Program-made: the position numbers and the translations under genes
Assembly: GCA_946406115.1 (NCBI GenBank)
Contig: OX291561.1
Span: 3,340,273-3,404,272 of the forward strand
Origin: Apoda limacodes
Lineage: Eukaryota; Arthropoda; Insecta; Lepidoptera; Limacodidae
Length of the DNA stretch: 64,000 nucleotides
Direction: 5' to 3'
In this document: positions 1 through 11,115 of the stretch, in pieces
How positions within the stretch are numbered: position 1 is the first letter of the stretch
How the letters are laid out: every line of letters starts with the position of its first letter
The notes under the pieces: model-generated
The model's database searches: none
What the model saw: only the letters and a program-made list of their open reading frames with translations
Told to the model about the DNA's origin: nothing

Positions 1-89
1 TTATACTATGGACAGTAGGTTCTAGGCAATAATAGACAAAACTAGAAATATATATTTTTGATGTGTTAACGTCTTCCTCGTTGCTGTGT

Positions 90-215
90 TGCCATGTGGT
101 CACACTAGCGCGACAAACGTCCGCCAATTCGTGCTAGGCCAACATCCGCCCGTGGCCTAAGCCTTCTCCAAGGATAGGTCTGGGCTCCTGCAGAGGGTAG
201 ACCATGCTCAAAATG
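90..215 (+). repeat. Possible SINE 3' fragment
   Basis: This stretch is richer in G and C than its surroundings. It contains the phrases GTGGCCTAAGCCTTCTCC and CTGCAGAGGGTAGACCATG, which resemble the 3' part of common lepidopteran SINEs. No tRNA-like head, poly(A) or target duplication is visible. The assignment rests on resemblance only. Confidence 0.35.
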
Positions 216-2157
216 TGTTCTTTACGAAATTATCCTCTGTCTGTTTGTGGTAAACTATTGATCGGCGATCTGTATTAAGTTGTTGTTTTATCATATCATT
301 ATCTTTTAGCTTAGCTTTGCACTAGAAGCTTAATGTAATGACTATTTTTAAAGACGTTGTCACGTTCAAAATATCAGGGCCTTGTTGCAACTTGTTACAT
401 CTATTCACGGTTTTTTATTTTTAATACCTTTTTAGTTTCTTATTAATTTAAACTATTTTTAAAAATTTAGGTTAATGTACAAAAGTTTAAAAGTCGGTTA
501 TTTCTGAGTCTTAATACACAATAACCAGAAATTTTTAATAATTAATTAACGTATTCAACTGCATCACTATGCTGTGCTATTAGCTCAGTACATTTTGAAT
601 GACCTTGCAAAAATAACGAAATAAAAGATTTGTTATTAGTTTGAGACTTGAAACAGGGCTGGGGAATCGATTTTATAAAAGAGCGGAAAACTGCACGTTT
701 TGTACTGGGGCAGCCTTAATTTAAAAGCAACCAATGGATGGATTTGAGCAAATTTTGCATGTGACAGTCTAAGTCGTTCCGTTCTCGGTTTTCCTTTGTT
801 TTCGATCTCACAAAGCCTTAAGGGGAAATGAAGTTATCAATTCTAAGAAGGTTTGAAAGCCATAATTTATCTGATAATAATATGGAGGAGGGTGAACTCC
901 ATGTGGAAAGCTTGAAAAGGAATATTGAAGATTGGGACGGTGTGAGAAAACGGTGCATAATGGCGTTGTTGAAATTCCTGCACATTCAATTTTGTCTTCT
1001 TCATAGAATTTAGATTTTTGATTAAATTCTTAACCACTTTTAGAAGAATTTCGTGAAACTATTTGAGGGTTGATCGTTATAATGAAAAAAACAGCTTTCT
1101 TAAAGAATCGCTTTCATTGTAGGTATGTCTGTTCCGAAGACCCTTCTTCAACCGACTTTGAAGATAAAGGGAAGTTATCAATTTTCCTTTATTGTTAGGT
1201 GTTCAAATAATTGTAATAACACAAATAAACACTAGGTAATTAGTATGATTAAATTTTGCACAAAAGATTTATCATCGTCCTCTTTGTCTTCTTGGTAAGT
1301 GGCAATTGCAGCTGTTCCTTTTAGACGAGTTTTTTAAATTTATAATTGTTTATTTTTTAGTAATTAAATGAAAATACCGTTGAACTCTATAAGTTTCTGT
1401 ACGCAAATTTGGCGGTGGCATCACATTATCGGTTTTTAATTTTCAGTATTTAAAATTCATTTCAAACATAGCACCCTAAAATACCGGCTATATCCCACTC
1501 TAATGGTTCATCTCTTGTACGTAAATACCAACATTTTGTTTTTCTAGTAGGCAGGTCTGTAATAGTACATAGGCAATTAAATTTAAAGATTCGAAAGTCC
1601 ACAAAATACAACTGAGAAACATTTCTTTATGTTATTTTTTTGCTCTGCAGAGAACGATTGCTTCGTAGACTGGTCAGACGGTGGTCGTACCGGTTCCACG
1701 ACCTTCCGACCGAAACGGATTAACCCAAATACCTGACACTGCAAAACAAACTTTATTGTTATATAATTAAGTTGATTTTTCATTGTATAAGAAGATGAAT
1801 TGCTTTTAGAAGTAAAACAAGGGATTTTGATGCTTTAGGGGATATCTCTACAGTCGTAATTTGTCTGAAGATATGTAAATATGCAGTCGTCCGGGCTGAT
1901 TACGGCCCGTAGGCGATATTCGCTGAGAAATGAAGTGACCGAGGCTTGTATTAAAGGTACACCACAATTTTAGAACGAATCTTGAGTTGTTGCTACCTCG
2001 GGCAATTTTGTAGCAGAAGTTGCTTAGAAAAACTATAAATCTAAGAGTTTGTTATTAAAACGTAGTTCAATAACCTGAATCTTCAGCCGAATTTACGAAA
2101 GATACTGGTGTAAAGTATGAGGAATCTCACAAGAGTTCTACATATTCCCTAACTCTA
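216..2157. other. No gene recognised
   Basis: AT-rich unique-looking sequence. It holds only short reading frames of about 60 codons with no domain, no recognisable repeat boundary and no RNA gene. Short purine and thymine runs occur throughout. Confidence 0.6.
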
Positions 2158-2505
2158 ATGGAAATCGTAATCAATCAGTTTCAAGTCCATTTACTATCGA
2201 TTGCAATAGGTATATTATTAAAGCAGAATTATGGGGCGGGTGCAAAGCGACACAAGCCGTTAGGTTACATTTATGCGATTCTTTTGGAACGAATTCTAAA
2301 ACATTTTGTTAAATATAATCGTGATCAGGGGCCGCAACTGCATATCGCTTCGATTCAGGGGGCCAAAACTGCGTATCAGCTGCGACTATTCCCATTAGTT
2401 AGAATAATCAGAAAGCTAGTGGATAAAGTCGTAGAGAGCTCCGCTACTGGTGGTCTTTATGAAAACATGTGGAAGGTTTATGGGTACGTCTATAGCCTGA
2501 GATGA
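2158..2505 (+). CDS. Unrecognised 115-codon ORF, possibly spurious
   Basis: An ATG-initiated frame of 115 codons, long for this AT-rich background. I do not recognise the product. The N-terminal third is hydrophobic (residues about 10-22, then 35-50). The middle contains two imperfect copies of a QGPQLHIA/QGAKTAYQ-like element, mirrored in the DNA as two near-repeats of TCAGGGGSCC...CTGCRTATC at about 2322-2390. There is no poly(A), splice evidence or neighbouring gene. It could be a decayed exon or chance. The local GC rise supports a non-random origin, but function is unknown. Confidence 0.25.
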   Translation: MEIVINQFQVHLLSIAIGILLKQNYGAGAKRHKPLGYIYAILLERILKHFVKYNRDQGPQLHIASIQGAKTAYQLRLFPLVRIIRKLVDKVVESSATGGLYENMWKVYGYVYSLR

Positions 2506-3117
2506 TGAATTAGGTAAGTCTTTTAGTAACAAAGTTACCAACAAACATATTTAAAAAACTTTCACACAAATTTACTTATAATTACTAACTGGCAGTTAGC
2601 AAAAAGATACCTGCCGTCTATAAAACGAAACCTAACATTTTTCAGCTATATTTTGTACATATTTAGGCCACATGAAATGGTCAAGTGGCTCTTCCAACAT
2701 TATTATACTGTGTTAATGTTAAAATGTCAATATGGTATCTGAATTTCAAGTGGTTTAAATTGGTGGTTTCAAAAATATTTTCAAAACAATTGGCATCAAA
2801 AAAAAAAAACGAATAAAACCTATTGATCCATAAATTAAAGAACTAAATATAAATGCAACTTTACACACTGTTTCAGATTAAGTTGTAAATAATTTAAGAC
2901 TCTCCAAAATGATGTAAAAAACACATTGCTCGGATTAAGATATTAAAATGTCTGCTTTTTGCCGATAAGGTTTCTTCGAAAATCCTGTTTTTTGGCAACC
3001 TTTTTCACGGCCCACGGGACCCTGCACAGCTGAATAAAAGATAAACACAGTTTTGCATGCCAATTCGCGGAGCAAAACTGGTATAACGTGTACAGCATCA
3101 GATATATATGTTTATAT
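2506..3117. other. No gene recognised
   Basis: AT-rich sequence with a short A run near 2800. I see no coding signal or repeat boundary. Confidence 0.55.
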
Positions 3118-3180
3118 TATCATCCGCTTACCATCAGGCGGACCGTGTGCTTGTTTGCCAACTTAGTGGTATAAGAAAAA
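3118..3180 (+). mobile_element. Solo 3' tail of the jockey-type LINE
   Basis: The segment reads CTTACCATCAGGCGGACCGT, then TGCTTGTTTGCC and TTAGTGGTATAAGAAAAA. It matches, with few differences, the 3' end of the jockey copy at 51122-51177, which ends in GGTATAAAAAAA. Non-LTR elements insert from their 3' end, so a tail with almost no body is a severely 5'-truncated insertion. No coding sequence is retained. Confidence 0.75.
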
Positions 3181-3620
3181 CTCACTTTAGTGTAAAAGTA
3201 TAGTTAAGAGTTTTTTTTCAAAGGATTAAAAAAAGTACTGCGACCCTAATTCGATTCTCGGTAAGTGGAACAAAAATGTAAAAATATAAAGAATAATAGC
3301 GTAGGTAAAAAGATTAGTTATTGAGTCGCGCGATGGTTTTCTTTCAGTTGTCTGATTTATATTTCCATGGTATTCAAAATAGGATAAATAAAATCATAAA
3401 TATATAAATTTCCATTCTAAATCTGGAATTATTAAGACGTTTCGTAGTACGACCTCTGAACAACTAATTAATTTTCCATTTAATTGGCTCAAGTGCAGGT
3501 AACATGCTCTTATCTAACTCTGACCGTTTCATTAGCTCTAAGTGCTCTGCTTAGGAAATAACACGGATAATTAAACATTTATTTTCCTTATTTAAATCAG
3601 ACGTTGTGTATTAATATTAA
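3181..3620. other. No gene recognised
   Basis: AT-rich unique-looking sequence between the solo LINE tail and the 81-bp repeat. No coding signal seen. Confidence 0.55.
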
Positions 3621-3861
3621 ATTTTTTCGACATCTATGAAATTCTTAATACGTCGGATGGCAAATCAAATTCAAAATGGCGGTAATAAGTCGTCATATTA
3701 GATTTTTTCGACATCTATGATATTCTTAATACGTCGAATGGCAAATCAAATTCAAAATGGCGGTAATAAGTCGTCATATTAGATTTTTTCGACATCTATG
3801 ATATTCTTAATACGTCGAATGGCAAATCAAATTCAAAATGGCGGTAATAAGTCGTCATATT
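3621..3861 (+). repeat. 81-bp tandem repeat, three copies
   Basis: Three head-to-tail copies begin at 3621, 3702 and 3783, each starting ATTTTTTCGACATCTATGA and ending near GGTAATAAGTCGTCATAT. The second and third are essentially identical. The first differs at a few positions (for example GGATGG versus GAATGG). The higher identity of the last two suggests a second duplication step. 81 is divisible by three, but no long open frame runs through all copies. Confidence 0.95.
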
Positions 3862-4441
3862 TGTAAAAACAAACCATTAAAAAAATGCCGTAAATGATGA
3901 AAAATAGAAATGGCTACAAGGTGACGCTTTATTGGCATAGTTTAATCTAAAAAGCAAACAAATAACAAATGAAATTTCTTATAGTATTCTTTAGACAAAT
4001 AACTAGAACGCAAATGTTTACTAACAGAAAAGTCTCGACCTTTGCTGTCGTAATTCGAAAGTTAAAGAAAAACGGTCATGCACAGTTCGACTCGCGCATC
4101 ATTCGTTCCGTACATGATAGATAAATGTACTTATTAGCAGACTCTACACCATCGGAATTAAATCAAAATTAAAAAGTTAAATAAATATTAAAGTATATAA
4201 CATAATTTTAAAAATGAAAAAATTTAGACAACTTCGGAAATTGTTTTTTTAATTTTCAATTGTAACTTTATTTTAACAACCAATACAACTTATGGGCCTT
4301 TACCTTGCCAATTATCGTTTCCAATTGCCAATGAATTCCGTCTCTGTACAAAGCTAATTTTAAAAATGTACTTCGCATTACTCAAATATGTCAAAAAGCT
4401 ATTTTTGAATAGTTTTCTATTGTTTCTAGAATATGTCTGTG
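3862..4441. other. No gene recognised
   Basis: AT-rich sequence between two tandem arrays. No coding or RNA feature seen. Confidence 0.55.
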
Positions 4442-5135
4442 AGATGTAGATGCTGAAAGTGGCCATAGCGACATGCAGACAGACCACACAGTCTTACCAT
4501 AAAAATTCTAATAAAAGCGCCCACTTTAGCGGCATGCAGCCAGACCACACAGTCTTACCATAAACATTTTAATAAAAGCGCCCACTTTAGCGGCATGCAG
4601 ACAGACCACACAGTCTTATCATAAACATTCTAATAAAAGCGCCCACTTTAGCGGCATGCAGACAGACCACACAGTCTTATCATAAACATTCTAATAAAAG
4701 CGCCCACTTTATCGGCATGCAGCCAGACCACACAGTCTTATCATAAACATTCTAATAAAAGCGCCCACTTTATCGGCATGCAGCCAGACCACACAGTCTT
4801 ATCATAAACATTCTAATAAAAGCGCCCACTTTATCGGCATGCAGCCAGACCACACAGTCTTACCATAAACATTCTAATAAAAGCGCCCACTTTAGCGGCA
4901 TGCAGCTAGACCACACAGTCTTACCATAAACATTCTAATAAAAGCGCCCATTTTAGCGGCATGCAAATAGACCACACACTCTTGCCATAAACCTTTTGCT
5001 AAAAGTGGCCACTTAAACGGCATGCAGACAGTCTTATTAAACATTCTGCTAAAAGCGGCCACACAGTCTTACCATTAAATTCTGGTGAAAGGAGCAACTT
5101 AAGCGGCATACAAACAGACCACGCAGACTTACCAT
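4442..5135 (+). repeat. 61-bp minisatellite, about 11 units
   Basis: Consecutive GGCATGCAG motifs lie at about 4531, 4592, 4653, 4714, 4775, 4836, 4897, 4958 and 5019, a strict 61-bp period. A first degenerate unit lies near 4470 and partial, shortened units follow to about 5135. The unit carries AGACCACACAGTCTTA and AATAAAAGCGCCCACTTTA. Middle units are nearly identical and edge units are diverged, the usual pattern for arrays homogenised by unequal exchange. Units near 4714, 4775 and 4836 share a TTATCGGCATGCAGCCAG variant, marking a local block duplication. Short minus-strand frames here are shadows of the repeat. Confidence 0.95.
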
Positions 5136-5888
5136 GAGGGTTTAACATTTTTGTAGGTAACCCTAAAAAGCCTTTTTCCATTCTCGTAATATATTCAAGC
5201 GAATATATCTCGCTCGCCGGAGGTAATGTCGGCCATAAACTTTTTAATAAGCGGACACATAGTGAGAAACTATTAAGCGCACTTTCAGTGCTTTTTTAAA
5301 AGTTGATCGCTTAATCATGTTACCGCACCGCACCGGTTACGCTTTGCAAAAGCTCGCTGTAGCTGTTGAATACTTTTATCAAAAAGCCCTGCTTTTTTAT
5401 AACTTGTTCTTTTCTAACTTTATCATGTTGTGTTGATTTAGATATGAAATTTTTTGTATTAAAACTCCTAGTATTTAAAATTGAAGTAGCGAATGCAGGC
5501 ATCGTTCTTGTCACCTTGCCACCTTCCCACATGGACAACATTTTTAGATGTTACAGCTATTTTATTTTAGATTATATGTCAATGTTTGTTTTTATATTAA
5601 TTTTTATAAAAAATATATAAATAAATTTAAAAAAAAAAACAACTACCTTGGTACATACATTTACTTAAAAGGGGAACTACCAACTCGAGAAATTGTTTCA
5701 ATTGTAATCTTTTCAAAACACTTAAAATATCCTGTAGTGACTTTTGTAAGAATCTTACCTACATATAATTAAAATGTAACTAGCTGATGTCTGTCTGTAC
5801 ATAGAAGATATTAAAGCAAGAATAATATGTCTGTACATAGTAAATAGAAAGCTAATTAATATGAAAGGTCTTTATGAGAGTCAAGGTG
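5136..5888. other. No gene recognised; A-rich stretch
   Basis: Contains overlapping short frames (5366-5620 and 5548-5772) with AT-driven, low-information products and an A run at about 5628-5639. I see no domain and no element boundary. Confidence 0.5.
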
Positions 5889-5969
5889 TTATAATAGTTA
5901 TAATAGTTATAATAGTTATAATAGTTATAATAGTTATAATAGTTATAATAGTTATAATAGTTATAATAG
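5889..5969 (+). repeat. 9-bp microsatellite (TTATAATAG)9
   Basis: Nine perfect consecutive copies of TTATAATAG. The unit contains TATAAT, so the array is easily melted. No associated gene. Confidence 0.97.
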
Positions 5970-7601
5970 GAAACGCTGTTTAACCGAATTTAGCGCGTGC
6001 AGAAGGCATCTTTAATATTAGGAATATTTATTTGTTTGGTATTAAAGGTATTTTATTAAAAAATATTTCAATAAAGACGTGTTCGTTATACACAAAAAGA
6101 CAGCCAAGAAATAATAATAAATATACATCACGCTGATATATTGTATGTACGTCTCGTTCCCACACGAGAAGGGACGACAGATGTTTGGAGATATACACCT
6201 GGCGTTTGGGACTCGGGCGCGCTGATCCGTTCCGTAGTCATTTGATATGTTTTTGTTGAGTACCTTGTCGGTTTCGAATGCACTTTACATTAGTAAGTGC
6301 TTCTGTCAGCAAACTGTATTGCAAAATTGTTTAGGTTACGTACCTACTATATACATCGCTCACGTGTACGTTTGTCATACACATACCTGTTCAGAAAGAA
6401 ATTTATACAACAGTGTAAGTACATGTACTCCTTTTGCTAAATTTAATATTATAGTCGATAGTGTTCCTTTTAGTATTTACCTATTTAATCATGAATTAAG
6501 CTTAGGAATAAAATAAATACTGTGTAGAAGTGTTTTTTATTGACTGTTCGTAGAAAGAGTATTTTAAAAATTTTACTTAACGAAAAATTAAAACAAGTCG
6601 GAAGCTTATGCCCTTATAGAAGTGACTTCATACGAAATGGTTCCGTATCCTCTTTGTGCCAGAATAGGACTTGTATTCTTCAGTTTAGTTGTAATTTTTA
6701 AATAAAACCTAAAGTGTTCACTTTTTATTTCTTTGGCATATTATGTATGACGTAGGCATAATGTTACGTATAACATTGGTATAATACTATGTAGTAAGTA
6801 GGTATATTTTGTAATGAATTAACTTGCATCTGCCGCTTTTATGTTACTGTAGCGCAGTGAGCTTACTGGCGTATGAATGTCGTTTTCCATATTTGTCTTG
6901 TGGATCCATCCATCGACGTCGTATCAGAGAAGCCATATTTGTACATGTATCGTAATACAATCGTTTTTTTATGGAAGCCATTTTGAAAACTGTTATGGTT
7001 GTGTAGGCGAGTCTATTGATAGCGTAAATGGCGTAATTATTGATTGCAATTCTCGTTATGTGAAGAGTTTATCAGGAGTTCAGGAGTATTTTATATTTAT
7101 TTATCCTCACCTTATTTGTATATCGGGCGTGGGATTTCTACAGCAACTCCTACAGTTTAATACGGAAGCTTTGGCATATATCAAGTTATTGCTGTAGCTT
7201 TTGGAAATCAACTATAGTTATTTCTGTGGTAACATTTGAAATTTTTGAGATATGCCTATGCGTATTTTTCTATATTCTCTATATTTTTCTCGGTAGAAAT
7301 CAACATTTGAACTTTGAACTTTGACAATTCAAAACTTTTTGTAAAAACCTAATTTGAATAAAAAAAAATTACTTTGACCTTGACTTATGTGTTAATTTAA
7401 GGTATAAGGTATATTTTAATTCCAAATTTCAGGCAAAACGGTTTGTTTAGTCGTTGTGGCGTGAAGGAGTATCAAATTTTCGCAATCATTCTATAAGTAC
7501 GATTTATTTGGTAGATATGTCGTCTTTTTTAATTTCATAAAACGGTTTATCTATACATTACCTAGCTAAAGTATACTAACTTATTGGTACATTCCTTAAT
7601 C
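5970..7601. other. No gene recognised
   Basis: A slightly GC-richer stretch at about 6150-6240 (CACACGAGAAGGGACG, CTCGGGCGCGCTGATCC) stands out, but no exon could be defined. The frames at 6247-6516 and 6877-7197 encode unrecognised products without conserved motifs and are probably chance. Confidence 0.5.
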
Positions 7602-7850
7602 TACCTTTAAACGATCAATTCTTGTATATATATATATATATATATATAATTATATAAAATCTGAATCTCGGAAACGGCTCTAACGATTTTAATAAAGTTT
7701 CGGGGGCGATAACGACTTTTTCTAAAAATGAAACCTAGCTTGATCGATTTATCGCCCCCGAAACCCCCTGCCACTAAATTACATAAAAATCGTTGAAGCC
7801 ATTTTCAAAATTCAGATTATATATATACAAGAATTGCTCGTTTAAAGGTA
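7602..7850. mobile_element. Palindromic TA-flanked MITE
   Basis: The two ends are inverted copies: TACCTTTAAACGATCAATTC at the left and, read from the right end on the other strand, TACCTTTAAACGAGCAATTC. Both continue into TTGTATATATATA. A second, internal inverted pair surrounds the centre (TTTCGGGGGCGAT and ATCGCCCCCGAAA). With a TA target duplication the termini are CCTTTAAACGA. This layout is a non-autonomous DNA transposon of Tc1/mariner-like or similar TA-targeting type. It has no transposase. I recognise it as a frequent lepidopteran foldback repeat, without a database name. Confidence 0.85.
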
Positions 7851-9889
7851 TTAGATATATATATGTATGTATATACACACACATATATAGCTAGTTTGGC
7901 GGTGCAATCGAGCTTCTTAACGACTGACAATACAGTAATTGACTTAGGTACTACGTATATGTACACTCACCTATGTAGTTACGAAAGTGGCCCCATTTTC
8001 GTAATGCTCCATAATGAAATTCATCATATTTTCTCGGGAAAGGGTTGATGTACTCATTGAAGGTAATGATGCTGCTGCGTCAGGTCAGGTCGGCTTTCTT
8101 TTAATGCAATATTTAAGGCAGATGTTTCCAATTGAAGTAATTGAGCTTCTTAGCTGATCGTAGAGAGGATGGATGGATTAAATTCCCAGCTAATTGTTTC
8201 TACCGAGAGATTAGTCATGGTAATAATGTTGCAGTCGGTTTAGTATCCCACTGCAGGTTTAAGGCCTCACGTATAGTGCAGTTCACACATATGGATTGTA
8301 CAGATACGCATATAACCCAAATAACGCCATAAAGGTTCTAATTTATCTTTTCTATGCGGAACGCTGAAAATTTGTTATGAATTTATCTGGGCCCTAAGGC
8401 ATGCCTGTGAAACAGTATGAGGCGCCATTGATATCTGACCTGGATTCGAATTTCCTTTTCATTGCTGGTTGGTTTACAATTGTGCGATGTGATATTTTAA
8501 CTTTATTGGCATTGTATACTGAGGAGATTTCAAATAATTGTTCGTTCTTGTTTCAGGTAAGCAGGTATCTAGTGGCATTGTCAATTCAGGTTACTTTATG
8601 GTGAGCGGTTTGTGTCCGTAAGTGAGTCTGGTTACGAATCAGATATACCTATACCAAAAATCACTCAATCATTTTTGATGTGGTCTTCACTTTAACTTAA
8701 AGCAAGGATTAGAAATCGTAATATTTGCTGATGAAACTCGGTAAAAAAAATAAGACAAATCTTGCGGCCAAGTAAAGACCATATTTATAATATTTCTAAT
8801 TTTAAAACTTGCTTTAACCATGAATAAAACACAAAATAAGTAAAACATGGAGTTACCTGGTCAAACAAGGATTTGACTCATTTCAAAACCATTGCAGTCA
8901 AAAGCTGTGGGGGATAATTAACTGTATTCAAAATGTAACATACATATAACCGAATTAAATTCTCTCGTCAGTTTCATTATATTCATTCATTATTTTTAGT
9001 CCTTGTCACATAACTTTCTAATTGGCATTTCCGTGAAATATTAGATGTCATGGCATGATTCAATATAAAAATTAATAAGATATCAAAAATATTCGGCGTA
9101 TAAATCGAATTAACTATGTCACTAGGAAGTTTAAGTGATAGGGGAAATAAACAAATAACATTTAGAATTAAACTACTTTTTAATGTAATAATTAAAAATA
9201 TCGGCAAAAAAGAATGGCGCTTATTCCTTTTTAAAAAAAGAAATAAAAAACTGCCTTAATTTGAATTGCTTTTACAAATAAAGTAAAGTAATATTTCCCT
9301 CACCGATATACGCGTATAATCCCTTTGAATTGGATTTACTCGACGGAAGCCGGCGATAGCTGAATTAATTTATATTGTGATAAACGGGTTACTTTATTAA
9401 AATAGAACTTAGCTAAGTAGTACTAGTTTTGTTTAATTATCATTATGATTATCGTATCATAAAAATTAATTAAGTAGTTTGTCTAATTATAAATACATGT
9501 TTGTATTATAAATAAATGTTTACTAAACCATAACTTTGTTATCAACAAATACGTTAATGAGTTATTCATTAATTTTATTTTTATTGCAAAAACCATTCAA
9601 ACATAATAAGGGGAAAACTTAAGATCTTTTGTCGTTTGTTACTTTTAATCGCTGTGTCTACAGTAAAAATTGTTATTTGTTTGAACCAAAAACTTCACAC
9701 TATTTTACACAAGAACTTAAAAATCTTGTGTCATAATTTGATTTCTTAGAGAAAAATATATTTTTTCGGCACAAATTGAGAGCCTTTTTGACCCAAACTC
9801 ATAACACTTAATTAAAAAGAATTGGCTTTAGTTCAAAAGATTTGTTTTTTATATCGAGAAAATATTTTTATATAACACGCTGGAGTGTG
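7851..9889. other. No gene recognised
   Basis: Begins with a short alternating AT/AC stretch (7852-7890), then AT-rich sequence with short unrecognised frames (7863-8048, 8141-8332, 8401-8604, 8983-9207). No repeats or RNA genes identified. Confidence 0.5.
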
Positions 9890-10460
9890 AGTTATTCGAC
9901 AGGGTGGTGTGATGCTGAGACAGAGGAGTTGCCACGCTAGAGTGAGAAATCCTCATCAGGTTGTGGTGAAATGCTGTATGTAAAACATGGTTGAGCGAAC
10001 CGATGGCTGATTCATATGTCATACTCGTGAACGGGTGCCGCCTGTGGAGGCTGGTCTGCTCTTGCAAACTTCTTTGTATTCTTAGTATTTAGTCTTACTT
10101 TTTTGTTTTGTTTATTAATACTGTAAGACATTGATTATTTCTTAGTGATGAATACATAAACTGTCTTTTGTTTATATTAGATACTTTTTTATGTTGTGCT
10201 TGTGCTTTATATTTCATGTTTTTTTATGTTTGTAATGGAAAGTGTCCTTTTATGATAGGGAGGGTATTTTCCAATATTTTAATTGGACGCTGTAAGAGAA
10301 AGGGAGAAAAGAAATGCCCTTGCTGAGTTTCTTGCCGGTTCTTCTCAGTACAAGGTCTCCCGCCCTGTAGACTTACGAACCGATGGCGTAGTGACATTCA
10401 TAAGTGCTCAATTATTGTAGCCTAAACTGAATAAATTATATTGAATTTGAATTTGAATTT
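9890..10460 (+). mobile_element. LINE 3'-end copy (tail family T)
   Basis: Two blocks match the minus-strand copy at 23360-23680 in the same relative order: an AACATGGTTGAGCGAA...GATGGCTGATTC block (about 9985-10062) and a TTTCTTGCCGGTTCTTCTC block (10326 on) that finishes in AATAAATTATATTGAATTTG with repeated GAATTT at the end. Related tails lie at 24186, 45625 and 47568. The shared downstream end and variable upstream lengths fit 5'-truncated non-LTR retrotransposons. No reverse-transcriptase coding part is left. Confidence 0.6.
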
Positions 10461-10643
10461 GTATGCGTCGCCGGAGAGGAGGAGGATAGACAAGGAATCG
10501 CTGAAGTGTTGCGATAGGTCCTGATGAAGCTCTGAGATGCGAAGCAAAGAAGGAGTAGGCCTAGTGCGGAAGGTGCGGCAAATGTTTAGCTCGGGGTCAC
10601 GGATGTGGAGCGACGGCACAGAGGAGACCTCCTGCCATATGTT

Positions 10644-10657
10644 ATGCCTGGGAACCG
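10644..10657 (+). repeat. Target-site duplication, left copy
   Basis: ATGCCTGGGAACCG, repeated with one mismatch as ATGCCTGGGGACCG at 11027-11040, on the two sides of the insertion. Confidence 0.8.
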
Positions 10658-11026
10658 TTTTTTTTTTTTCTAACTACTGGCTACTGTTGTTGTCCGCAGA
10701 TGGCCTTTACAACTACACGCGGACTAACTTTTGCTGCGGTGCTGTTTGCACTCTTCAGTGAAAAGTTGGGGCGGTTTGCGCAAGGGCTTCCTGGACACTC
10801 TTCAGCCCTCGCCTATTATAATTTAAATCTAACTAGTCGAAGCGCCCGGATATATTAGTGAACCTAGTATACCCGCGCGCTCGAGTGTGTGTGTGTGTGT
10901 GAAAACTAAACTGTCTATCTAATGTTCCGTCGCCGCCGGTGGCGACGTGTTCTGTATATATTTCTATAATCTGTGTTCGCGGACGCGAGCGCTGAAGGCG
11001 CTTGAGGTCTGAGCCGACTGGTAATA
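10658..11026 (-). mobile_element. Poly(A)-tailed retro-insertion of unknown source
   Basis: The plus strand opens with 12 T immediately after the left duplication, so the inserted unit reads on the minus strand and ends in poly(A). Length is 369 bp and it is clearly GC-richer than its surroundings. It contains a near-perfect hairpin CGTCGCCGCC/GGTGGCGACG at 10928-10947 and a short (GT)n run near 10894-10911. A minus-strand frame of about 63 codons is open from its 5' end, with no recognisable domain. The target duplication and poly(A) show reverse-transcription-mediated insertion. It may be a SINE, a truncated LINE or a processed copy of a host transcript. Confidence 0.8.
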
Positions 11027-11040
11027 ATGCCTGGGGACCG
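11027..11040 (+). repeat. Target-site duplication, right copy
   Basis: ATGCCTGGGGACCG. It differs from the left copy at one base, so the insertion is not brand new. Confidence 0.8.
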
Positions 11041-11115
11041 CCGCGCTACGGTTTCTTTATATACTGAACTGCAACTGAAACTTTGATAGCGCGATGTAGG
11101 ACGTCTGGACGTGTT

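Larger units (their letters stand above)
10508..11115 (+). repeat. Dispersed repeat D, copy 1 (interrupted)
   Basis: GGTCCTGATGAAGCTCTGAG and downstream GATAGCGCGATGTAGGACGT match the copy at 22353-22615 (GGTCCTGATGAAGATCTGTG ... GATAACGCGATGTAAGACG). In copy 1 the body is split at 10657 by a 369-bp insertion. The family has no coding potential that I recognise. Confidence 0.7.

Noticed and set aside
4442..5135. CRISPR-like regular array
   Set aside because: Whole 61-bp units repeat without variable spacers; it is a minisatellite.
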